64,000 nucleotides of DNA, taken from positions 26,323,015 to 26,387,014 of the forward strand of contig ML682005.1 in NCBI GenBank assembly GCA_007922195.1, read 5' to 3'. Within the stretch, counting starts at the first letter, position 1; the number at the start of each line of letters is the position of its first letter. The notes beneath the pieces were generated by a model that saw only the letters and a program-made list of their open reading frames with translations, made no database searches and was not told the DNA's origin. Source of the stretch: Podocnemis expansa. Lineage: Eukaryota; Chordata; Testudines; Podocnemididae. Position numbers and translations under genes: made by a program. This document shows positions 34,516 to 43,907 of the stretch, one piece after another.

Positions 34516-34729
34516 GTTTTTTTTTTATTAGACTCCTTCTGAAATTCTTAGGTAGCGTGGATCTAACGTCTTACTGTATTTTTGTAAACATGCAAAATCA
34601 TGTTGGTGCCTCATAAATCAGCTTGTTTTCCAGTAACGTGCAAAGTTTATAACTCTCATCTGGGTGGCTAAAACTGAATTACAAAACTATTTTTAACTAA
34701 AATTTGGTAACACTTGTATTCCATTTTAG

Positions 34730-35762
34730 GAAAGACTTGAGAAAAGCGAATTTGAAGACAAGCTGCCTGATCTTATGGATTCTGTCCTGAGCATTAGTAC
34801 AATTGCTTCTGCTATTGCTAATGCTTCTGCTAGTGCTGATCCTTCCCAGTTAGCTGGTATGATAATGGCACTTTCAAATAAAAGTAAAAAGAAGCTGCTG
34901 CTTCCTGAAGCTGGAAAAGATACAAACCTCTACTTAAGTAAGCCAATTGTATCTAGCAATGAAGAAAAGCCTACTGGATTTAATATGGAGAAATACCTTA
35001 AAAAAACCAAAGAGACTGGTCATGGAATTGAGCCTGAAAACATTAGAAGATATGATACATCTGTCCATGACCTTATTTGGGATAGCTCTTTACCAAATCA
35101 TAAAAATCAGAATACTCTAGCAGCAGACTTGTTAAATAGTAATCTTATGAAGCAAGGAGGAGGGAGATGGCTTCTGGACTGTACGGAAAGCTTGTATGAA
35201 GAAGATAGCACCCAGGATTCTTCATGTGCATCTGATTTTTCTGAGAATAAAAAGCAAATTTTGAACAGTGCTAAGCATCTAGAAGAATCTTCTGATTTGC
35301 TGGTGGGTAAACATCCACAGCCAAAGAAAATTGGCCATATTTCAAATGTGCTAGATGTGGAAAAAACATATAGTGAAAATGGGACAGAAACATATTTGAA
35401 CATGCTTGCAACAAACGAGAAGATGGTGTGTATAGAAAAGTGTCCTTCATCAAAGGAATTTGCTAGTCAAACCAGTAGTCCCCCAGGCTTGCATATTAAC
35501 TACTCCAGTGAAAATAAAGAAAGAGCTCATCATGTGATAAACCAGATTATTCCTAGGTCAAGTAGTGACTCAGTGAAGGGAGCAACCAGGAGCTTAAAAC
35601 TTGGTCATGCCAAAGCAAAGTCTACACAGAAACTAAGCAAAGATGAAAAGAGACAAGGTGGAAAAATGCAAAAAAGAATCACGGAGGCAAGTCTTGCTTG
35701 CAGTAATAATGTAAAACATGTGGCTTTTGAAAAGCCTTCTATGACTTCCCCGAGAAACACTG
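34730..35762 (+). CDS. CEP192: CEP192 exon 10 of window (large exon)
   Basis: A 1,033-nt exon opening with ERLEKSEFEDKLPDLMDSVL. The conserved ISTIASAIANASASADPSQL stretch and MIMALSNKSKKK follow at once. The rest is a long Ser/Glu/Lys-rich disordered segment. Acceptor CCATTTTAG, donor ACTG/GTAAGT, phases 0 to 1. It has no internal stop and no frameshift. It is separated from exon 9 by 11 kb of nested transposons. Confidence 0.97.
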
Positions 35763-35860
35763 GTAAGTAAATATATAGCCTCAATCCATTTCTTAAATGA
35801 CCTGTTTTGAAAGCAGTCTTGTTACTTTCATTGTGTTTCAAGGTATTATTTTGTTAACAG

Positions 35861-35987
35861 ATCAGAAACCCATGTCTTCTGAATGTGACATGCAGTCTTC
35901 AGAAGATGAACAGTATAGCTTCAGACCCTCAACTTCACCACTAATTCATTCTTCTCCCAGTGAAGCTTCTGGAACAACTTTTTCAGG
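35861..35987 (+). CDS. CEP192: CEP192 exon 11 of window
   Basis: Reads DQKPMSSECDMQSSEDEQYS then FRPSTSPLIHSSPSEASGT. The SEDEQ.SFRPSTSPL.HSSPSE core is conserved in CEP192 and is rich in Ser-Pro sites. Phase 1 in (G+AT gives Asp), phase 2 out. Acceptor TTGTTAACAG, donor AGG/GTAAAC. Confidence 0.95.
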
Positions 35988-37518
35988 GTAAACACTTTTA
36001 ATGGGGGAGAGAGGAACTAACATTTATTTATACCCCTCTTTATGCTGAATTTTGAGATGTCTGAAAAGATAATGTCTCCACTCAGTCTATTGTAGGTTCT
36101 TTTTTCAGTAATATATAACTTGAGTATCCCCAGTTAGAAGTGCTTGTGGTCTTTTCAAATATATAAGTGGCAGGAACCTTGAACAATAGTTGGCTTCTTA
36201 TATTTCCTTGCTATTTTTGAGCAGGAGATCAAGACATAGGATAGAAATTTTTGCCTTTTCCACTTCACACCCTAATACAAGAGTTGTTTTTTTTTTAAAC
36301 ATCCAGCCTGCTGTTAAAATGCAAATCAAAAGTCTGACCATATAGCAGCTTTAACTGTTCTGTAGCATTGAGATAAATGGGGCACTTCATGTGACCAAAG
36401 GCATTTTTTTCAGGTTAACTCAAGCTTGTGTTTTGTTGGATACAGTCTGTGTGTGGGCTTTTAAAGATTTTTTGTTTGCAACTATAGGGCTGGAGTTTTT
36501 TAATGTCATCTCAGGCTCTAACAAATGAAAAACTTAAGATGGGATTTTAGGCCTGGGTCTATAGTACCTACGTTTTTAATCTGCCCTTGGTCAATATATA
36601 GTCCTAAATTTAATATCCTGAACCATAGCTAATGAGGAAATGGAACATGGTCTTCTCAAAAACAACAAAATCTTTGTTTGGAATAACTGTTTTAGCATTA
36701 AAACATCAATACTACATGTACTGTACCTTCTATTAATTCTCAGAATTATGGGGCTTGCAGGTTTTTTTTCCAGACCTTAACTCACAATTTTTGGATGGAT
36801 AATTTCTTATTCTTTTTCTTTATATTGCAAGATATGAAATTCATAGATTTGGGCTATCTTGATATGTAATAGTATGAAAAAATTGTAGATAACTTGTATA
36901 AAAGTTTTTCAATAATAGCCCCTTCCTTGTTCTTTGGATGGGTGGTCTCCAGTTTAAAAATGTTAGGTGTGAAGTTAAAAATAAAATAGTTTCTTTGTGA
37001 GAAATATCTACTGCTGTTCTGAATATTTAGGAATAGAATATGGAGTTAAACATAATTCAGGAAATACAGACCTTCTTACAATCAAGGGTTCATAACTCCA
37101 TAACAGTTTAGTTTTTGTTTTTAGGTTTTCTGGCTGTTTCCATTGTCATAGTATCAGACTTCCCAAACTTCAGTTTTAGGGCTCAAGATCTGCCTTGGGC
37201 AATCCAAATGTTGGTTTTATTGAAACAGAGGAATTTTGTATACATATCCAATGCAGAACTTGAACTGGTACATAAATCATAAACACTAGCTTCACTATTC
37301 AAATTCTAGTGCTGACTTCAGTATCTTTGCTGGTCGACATACCCCGTCGTGTTTCAACCGTAAATAGTCCACAGGTTGAACTGAACAAAGCAGTTGCTTA
37401 AGATAATTGAGTAGCTAGTAAGTAAATAGTTTCTAACATTTATACTTTGATTTTCGGAGGGGAAAAGATGGGAATATACTAGTCAACACTGACATACTTG
37501 GCACTTATTTCTCTTCAG
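35988..37518. other. Intron 11, nothing recognised
   Basis: AT-rich intron of 1.5 kb without an identifiable repeat, RNA or coding segment. Confidence 0.55.
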
Positions 37519-37693
37519 ATCTGAAACTGATTCTCCATGCACAGCACCTTATTCTCAGAGATCTGCCTGCAATGAGAGTACCTGCGCTCAATCAGTATCT
37601 TCAAGTCCTAGCATGAGTCGACTGACGTATGTCTCTGCAACTGACGATACTCTTAAGAGTATAGCCATCATACCTAGTCCAGTGAGGCGTGGG
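37519..37693 (+). CDS. CEP192: CEP192 exon 12 of window
   Basis: Reads SETDSPCTAPYSQRSACNES to SIAIIPSPVRRG. The MSRLTYVSA..D motif matches the VSRLTYVSE-type motif of the human protein. Phase 2 in, phase 0 out. Acceptor TCTCTTCAG, donor GGG/GTAAGA. Confidence 0.93.
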
Positions 37694-38158
37694 GTAAGAT
37701 CGTGTTATCCCTAGTTTAAATTGTATGTACAAAAAAGTTCTAAATGTAAATTTAATTTGTCTTTGAAATGCTTAATATTTTTATGAAATTGCTTATAGCT
37801 GAACTTTTAAGGGGCTTTTGAATATAAACTCAATGAAAGGTTTGTGGCACTTTTTAACTTATGAATAGTTGTCACCTTTTAGTGAATCAGTCCATTTAAA
37901 AAATGACTCGTTGAGGGGGAGTTGTCCCCTTTTTTCCCCCCTCTACATTCATTAAAGGAAGCATGAGGCTTTTGCAGTTTATTTTTTACACTGGCGAAAT
38001 AGTGGGTTGTGACTTACCTGTTGTCCTGAGAGTGAAAAAAACATGAGATCAGACCACAAGACTCAAAACATGAGCAGTTACATGGGGAAGGTATTTTAGT
38101 CAAGGTCTAAAATTGTTTTTGCTAATATTTGTTTAATTCAAATTCTTACAAACTCTTC

Positions 38159-38439
38159 GGCTGTGTCTACACTGCAATAAACCCCAACACTCTTGAGTCT
38201 TAGAGGCAGGGTCAGCTGACTCAGGGTTTGGGGCTATAAAATTGCAGTGGGGATGTTTGGGCTTGGGCTGAAGCCTGGGCTCTGAAATCCTTTTTCCCCT
38301 CATGGGATCTCAGAGCCCAGGGCTCCAGCTTGAGCCTGATGGTCTACACTGCAATTTTAAAGGCCCCATGAAGCTGAATCAACTGACCGGGGCCAGTTGT
38401 GGTCATGTTGCTGATCTTTTATTGCAGTGTTGGCATACC
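38159..38439. mobile_element. Palindromic MITE
   Basis: Starts GGCTGTGTCTACACTGCAAT and ends ATTGCAGTGTTGGCATACC, an inverted pair. The interior folds too: GGGCTTGGGCTGAAGCCTGG faces CCAGGGCTCCAGCTTGAGCC, and ATTGCAGTGGGGATG faces GGTCTACACTGCAAT. Non-coding. Its superfamily is not decided from sequence alone. Confidence 0.6.
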
Positions 38440-38589
38440 ATAGAAGAGAAATTGAAATATTTAACATCTGTCTTCTCGATTTGAGGATAGCCCAGCTATA
38501 GTTGGTCAAATGTTTGCTAGTGTCCATTTCAGAGTGTGTGTGTAAGTAATATATAGTGCATGCATGGTTGCTGGAGACTTGAGAAGTAG

Positions 38590-40135
38590 ATGGTTTTGAT
38601 TCCAGTATTTCCTAATCCAAAAGGCCAAAGCGGGTCTACAGCTCATACGGGACCTGCATTGCCTCAACAAATATCTTCAGAAGTTGAGGTTCCACATGGT
38701 CGTCTTGGCTTCCTTCATCTCCTCCTTGGTACATCACCCTTGATTTTAAATGACGCTTCTTTCCCCATGTCCATCTTCTGCAGACATACAAGAGATTCCT
38801 CAGGTTTGTAGTTTGGTCACTGCCACTACCAATTCATTGCACTTCTGTTCAGCCTGTCTGTAGCCCTTTGGCTCTTCATTGAGTATATGATGGTGGCAGC
38901 AGCTTTCCACACATGTTGAGGTGTGCAGATCCGCTCATTCTTTGACTGGCTGATCAAAAGCTTTCAGGCTGAGGTCCAGTGCTGCATCCGTACAGTATGG
39001 GCCATCTATCGGAGCTGGGACTGTTGATGATAAATAAGCAGAAGTCAATTCTAGTCCTGATCCAGACAACAGAACTCATCGTGGTAGTGTTTGACTCTTA
39101 CCAGAAGCCAGATTCTGAGCTATGTGAGACCTGATCTCCGAGGTTGCTATCTACCCTCTAGAAACTACTTCGGTTTGCCTCAAACTGTTGGGTCACTTGG
39201 TAACATGTACCTGTGCAGTGCAGTATGCAAGGCTGCATCTGAGACCCTACAGATGTGATTAACATCACTCTGTTCCCCAAGCAGACATCACTTGGAGTAT
39301 TCTTACACTTCTGCTGCTAACCTTTTCTTTTGACTTATGGTGGGGAGCCCAACTTGACAATCTTAGGATTCAGGGCCTCTGCTCCAGCGAAAAGCTCTTG
39401 CTGCATAGAAGACTTCAGGAACATAGGCCAGTACACTTTAATTTGCCAGGTGTTCCTTCACTAGATCTCAGGCAACCTGGTGCAGGTCTTGACAGACAAC
39501 ACTGCATCCAGTGTTTTACATCAACAACTAGAGAAGGGCTTGCTCTTCAGTCCTACGTTGGGGGGCCCTTTGACTGTGGGACTTCTGCATGAATCATGCC
39601 ATTCACCCTGAGGTGTCACATCTCCCTGGTGCCTCTAACATACTGGCAGATTGCCTCGGCAGATCCTTTTCCTCTCACCCTGAGTAGTCTCTTCACCTAG
39701 AAGTTGTCAGTGTCATTTTCAAGAAGGGGACCCGTTTGCCACCAGACAGAATAGGAAATACTGTCTGCTCTGTTGTCTGCATAGGTATAGCAGCGGTCCT
39801 TCTCCAATGCCTTCCTCCTCCATAGGCATACTGCATGCCATCTCACTAATCCCCTTGGCTCACAAGGACCTCTTGGAAAATTAAGCAGGACACGGTGAAG
39901 GTTATCCTGGTAACTCTGGTGTGGCCACACCAGCTTTGGTTCAGTATGGGTCTGGACTTGTTGGACAACTCCACTTGTGTTCTCACCTTGCTTGGACTTG
40001 ATTTAGCAAAATCACTGCTGTTTGTTTCACCTGAACTTTGCCTCCTGCAACTGAGGCCTGGTTGCTGCATGGCTGAATGCAGAAGATGAGTGAGGTCTCT
40101 GGAGGGAGCTATGTTAATCATGGCAGTTAACTGGT
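38590..40135 (+). mobile_element. DIRS remnant C (RT to downstream domain, no ends)
   Basis: Highly decayed plus-strand piece in intron 12. RT traces: IRDLHCLNKYLQKLRFHMVV (about 38650-38705) and TYKRFLRFVVW (about 38785-38815). RNase H traces: VSHLPGASNILADCLGRSF (about 39615-39670). Downstream domain: KVILVTLVWPHQLWFSMGL (about 39895-39955). Stops throughout. No terminal repeats or recombinase were seen, so it is a fragment. Confidence 0.65.
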
Positions 40136-41201
40136 GAGGAGGTGGGGCGTTCCCTAGCCACTTAGAAATTTAGTTCCATTCCCAAGCTGCAAGCAGATGG
40201 AAACACATGGTGTAATTTATCTGTGGACCTTATTGCTAGAAAAAAGGCAAACTTTTGGTGTATATCAATGTAAACCATAATTGAATTCTGCATAAAGAAG
40301 TTAAAAGATAACAATTTTTACTTTAATTTTGATGGATATTAAGTTATTGTAAATATTTCCCTCCAATTTTTATCTTTAAAAAGGAAAAAAAAATAAAAAG
40401 AAGCAGGAAATCATGGGGTCAGGCAATTAATTAATGACTAGATATTGAGATTCAAGAAGTTAGAGCTTTATCTGTCAAAATACAAGGTAAAAATATACTA
40501 AGTCATTATCCTTAAACTCTCATTATGAAGCAGCATTATTACTTTGCCTATCTCTAAATTTTTGATTATTGATGGAAATAATCAGTTTGTACACAGTGAA
40601 ATCACTATTTACTGATAAAACTCTAACCTGCCAAGCCTATCTGGGGCTTAAAGTGGGCCAGAACACCGCACTGGTGCCCGCTATTTTTAGGAGCTCAGCG
40701 TTCTGCGGCCCCCCCCCCCCCCCAAAATAGAAAGCGGTGCCAGAAAGCTGCATTCTGGGGCCCACCACTGAAAAATAGTAGGCCACAGAACGTAGCATTC
40801 CAACACCATTTTCTATTTTTATGTGCCCTAACATTGTGCCCCTAAAAATAGCAGGCCCTGGAACAGCATTCCCCTGTGTTCTGGAAGGCAAGGGAGGAGG
40901 TGGGGTCCCCTGCACATGCGCAGGCTGCACAGTTTCTCGGACCAGCACACTGCTGTTGAGTGCTGGGGTGCCTGGCTCACACTTGGGGGGGGGGGTATTT
41001 GGGGTGCCTGAGCTGGGAGTGGGTGTTGCAGGCTGGGGGTGGATTTTGGGGAGAGGGGAATAGATAGTGGGGATAGGAGCTGGGGTGTGGGAAGGGAGGC
41101 CCACCTGATTAGGAGGGTTCTGGGGCCCACCAAATTATACTTTAACCCCTGAACCTGTCACTTGTCATATTAATGTGTGATATTTAATGATTTCTGTTTA
41201 G
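40136..41201. other. Intron 12, low-complexity and repeat-like part
   Basis: 40670-40880 holds about three loose copies of a unit with AAAATAG followed by AGAAC and GCATTC words. A C run lies at about 40709-40724 and a G run at about 40985-40995. The 40880-41120 part is GC-rich with GGGGTG words. Likely an old repeat, family unknown. Confidence 0.4.
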
Positions 41202-42108
41202 AGTAATAATGCTAGTGAGTTGAGCACAACAATAATTCGAGCCAGTCCAACTCCATTAGTAGAACAAACTACTGAAAAACCTGAAGACTTCTCATGGCAA
41301 AGAAATCGAAGCGGAACATCCTTAAACACTCTTCAGAAGAAGACGAACGAGAAATTGGAAGCAAATGAGCCTACGTGTCCTAGCACCAAACTTGCAGATG
41401 GACTACCTAACCATAAATTGCCCAGAGAGTGTTTGCCAAGAAGTGAAAACGAGTTTACACCTAGCCTTCCAAACATAACACCCAGCCAAAATGAGATGGA
41501 TTGCATTAACCCAGCTTTATCAAGCAAGTCAAGTGTCCTTCAGCCACTATCTGTTAATGTTGATAGACCTGTCACTTGGCAGGATCATACAAACAAAACA
41601 AAAAATCCTGCATTATCCTCCCTAAATACAATATCTACTTGTAGTGGATCAGGTGCCTGCATTCCAGTAAATCAAAACCCTTGTAGTGAGCAATATATTC
41701 CTATTTCAAGCTTCAATTCCCATGTATCTGCCTCTGAGACTCAGACCTTGTCGTCTTCAATTCCCATGCTACTTTCTGGATGTTCACTTACCAGAACACC
41801 TTTTGCCCAACAGTACTTGGGAAACATGCAATCAAGTGGAACTGTTGCTTTGTCTCATGTTGGTAGCTGTACTGGTTGTGGTCTTCCATCAGGACCTCCT
41901 TGCTCTGGTATTCCAGGAGGACACATTCAGAAGTCAGTAACAATGGGAACTCCTTTAGGTCCAAGTATTGGGGCTGGATTGTTGGGTGTACCTTCACTTT
42001 GTAACCCATGTTCTGCTTCCTGGAACCAGAATATTTTAAGTACAGAATCATACACTGGGCAGTCTGCTGGAACTAGTGGGGATGAACGGTGGGAGCCATC
42101 TGGGTTTG
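41202..42108 (+). CDS. CEP192: CEP192 exon 13 of window (large exon)
   Basis: A 907-nt exon starting SNNASELSTTIIRASPTPLV. It continues through Ser/Pro-rich disordered sequence and a Gly/Cys-rich stretch (CTGCGLPSGPPCSGIPGG) to SLCNPCSASWNQNILSTE and WEPSGF. Acceptor TTTCTGTTTAG, donor TTTG/GTAAGT, phase 0 to 1. The SELSTTII and SLCNP..S..NQN.LST motifs are CEP192 signatures. This is the last disordered exon before the folded SPD-2-type domains. Confidence 0.96.
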
Positions 42109-42489
42109 GTAAGTTTCTTTTCTAAATATAATTTTGTTTAAAGTACTATTACTGATCAAAAGAACTTAAAATAATCATAAATGGAATTTATCCTAAGAAA
42201 TAAACTCCATATTGTGCTAATACAGCTGCAGATCTCATTGGATTTGTTGCACAGACATTGATTTATTGGATAATCTTAAGCCTTTTCATCTTTAAGTTTT
42301 TTGCAAAGTTCCAAAGATGTGGCTTTAGTCATTATAAATACTAGTTCCTGAAATTCTTCTTTCTAAAGGATTTGGTAGAATACTTAAGGAATATGAGTGG
42401 TGATGGCATGGAAGAAACCTGCACTGCAGTTCTTCCTGTCTCCTTTCCCATTGAGAGAATGAAATGGGTGCTCCTGACTTCGACCCCTT

Positions 42490-42660
42490 TAAGGTCAGAA
42501 AGTACCATTATGATCATCTAGTCTGACCTTCTGCATAATGTAGGCTGCAGAACTTTGCCCATTGTGGATCTGCCAAAAGGCTACATAATGGACTAAAGTT
42601 CACAAAGTATACGCATTCTGTTGCCCAGATTCCTAGCTTAATGAGGCTCTTCTAAAGGTT
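42490..42660. repeat. CR1-like LINE tail fragment
   Basis: AAGGTCAGAAAGTACCATTA followed by TGATCATCTAGTCTGACCTT is a phrase typical of CR1-related 3' ends in turtles, crocodilians and birds (recognised, not searched). It decays after about 42620. Confidence 0.5.
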
Positions 42661-43036
42661 TTCTAATAATTTGACACGGAGCCTTGAGCTACTTAGAAGT
42701 CATCAAGTGCTGTTCTTGGTAGACTTTGTTAGCTGCGTGTGTCACACTTCTCTGATATTTTTGTTTTTGAGGACAGTAGGATCTTGAACACATAGCTAGC
42801 ATCCTCAAGTTCAACCTCCATGGGGAAACATTTCCAGGAAGTCTCAGATCAGTGTTAGTTATGCTTGGAGTGAGAGTATGTTTGTCAAGTTGGTTTGTGA
42901 GCTACTTGGACTCCATGACCTCCTTGAGTATCTAGCTTAGTTACCTTTATCATTGTGCTCATGTTACCAGTTGTAGTAGCATGTATTTTTAGACATGCAG
43001 ATATTGGTGGTTAATAGAGATGGTTTCCTTTCTTAG
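42661..43036. other. Intron 13 end, nothing recognised
   Basis: Ordinary intron leading to the exon 14 acceptor TTTCTTAG. No repeat or coding segment recognised. Confidence 0.5.
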
Positions 43037-43185
43037 GGCATGTGAGAGTACCAGAAGAGGTGAAGTTCTCTAATGCCTGTTGTGTGGGAATTGCATCACA
43101 AACTGATCTTGGTATTTTTAATCCAACCGAACGATGGTTGCAGGTCAGCATTGGAATAGTCAGTATTTCAATTGATGGTGAAAAG
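43037..43185 (+). CDS. CEP192: CEP192 exon 14 of window: start of first SPD-2/ASH-like domain
   Basis: Reads HVRVPEEVKFSNACCVGIAS then QTDLGIFNPTERWLQVSIG and VSISIDGEK. The V..CCVGIASQT...NPT.RWLQVSIG pattern is a PapD/ASH-type beta-sandwich, the fold that makes up the C-terminal half of CEP192 (family knowledge). Phase 1 in, 0 out. Acceptor TTTCTTAG, donor AAAAG/GTAAGC. The next exon, which completes the domain, is 6.9 kb away because DIRS element D lies between. Confidence 0.96.
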
Positions 43186-43565
43186 GTAAGCCTTTTCTGT
43201 ATGGTTTTTAGAGTAGTACATTATTTCACATTCTAAGAATGAGTATAGAGTCCAATGAATTCTTCCCCCCCACAGTTGCAGTTTGTGTCAAAGACTTAAC
43301 CTCCAATCCTTTCCTGCTATTATGACAAATTCTAGTGTGTTAAAAAAAAAAAAAAAGTTCCATTTTAGCCTTTTCCACACTAATTGATGCTTATTCTTTC
43401 TCCCTCTTACCAGACCATATAGCGTCTCTTACACTAGTAGCTTCTTGTCAGCTATAAGCTTAAATCCCTGCATGATAAGTGATAGAAGCATCTGCCTACC
43501 AAGCTGGCTAATACTTAGTACTGCTTTAACATTAAAAGCCCAGAAGTAGTGACTGTTAATATTAA

Positions 43566-43760
43566 TTCTTCAAGTGCTGCTCCTGGCTATTCCTTAGTAG
43601 GTGTCTGCACGCCTTGTGCACGGCACGCCGGAAACTTTTCCCCCAGAGTACCCGTAGGGTCGGCTGTAGCGCCCCCTGGAGTGGCACCGCCACCACTGCC
43701 TATATAGCCACCAGCCGACCCGTCCCTCCTCAGTTCCTTCTTACCGCCCTGTCGGTCGCT
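43566..43760 (+). repeat. DIRS D left terminal repeat
   Basis: Starts TTCTTCAAGTGCTGCTCCTG and continues with TTAGTAGGTGTCTGCACGCC, CCCGTAGGGTCGGCTG, CCTATATAGCCACCAG and CTCAGTTCCTTCTTACCGCC. Apart from a few bases it is the reverse complement of 49311-49500. Confidence 0.92.
43701..43740 (+). promoter_or_regulatory. Putative promoter in DIRS D left repeat
   Basis: TATATAG at 43701 and TCAGTTCC with its A at 43732, a spacing of 31 nt. TCAGT is an initiator-like sequence followed by a pyrimidine tract (TTCCTTCTTACC). If used, RNA would start inside the repeat and cover gag. Confidence 0.55.
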
Positions 43761-43825
43761 GGAACATTCCCTGGCTTCGTGCAGTGCTGCACGTGGCCGT
43801 TTCTGTGGTTCGGAGTACCCGAATC

Positions 43826-43880
43826 AGTTAGTTGTTAGTTAGTTGTTAGTTGACTTAGTGTAGTTTAGTTAGTTAGTTCA
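43826..43880 (+). promoter_or_regulatory. TTAG-repeat leader before gag
   Basis: A run of GTTA/TTAG units (CAGTTAGTTGTTAGTTAGTT and on) in the 5' leader, ending 28 nt before the gag ATG. A four-base period puts TAG stops in all three frames. Element B keeps TTAGTTAGTT at 27204-27213 in the same place, so the motif is shared by two copies. Confidence 0.4.
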
Positions 43881-43907
43881 AGCCCACCCCAGGCCCGGGT
43901 TTGGGCT

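Noticed and set aside
34775..35770. A separate single-exon gene starting at the ATG at 34775
   Set aside because: The frame continues upstream to a consensus acceptor at 34729 and downstream to a donor at 35763, with CEP192 motifs; it is an internal exon.
40637..41133. Minus-strand Pro-rich open frames
   Set aside because: Produced by C/G-rich low-complexity sequence; no start context, homology or conservation signal.
41220..42125. A gene starting at 41220
   Set aside because: The first codon there is TTG within a longer exon that begins at the acceptor 41201; it is CEP192 exon 13.
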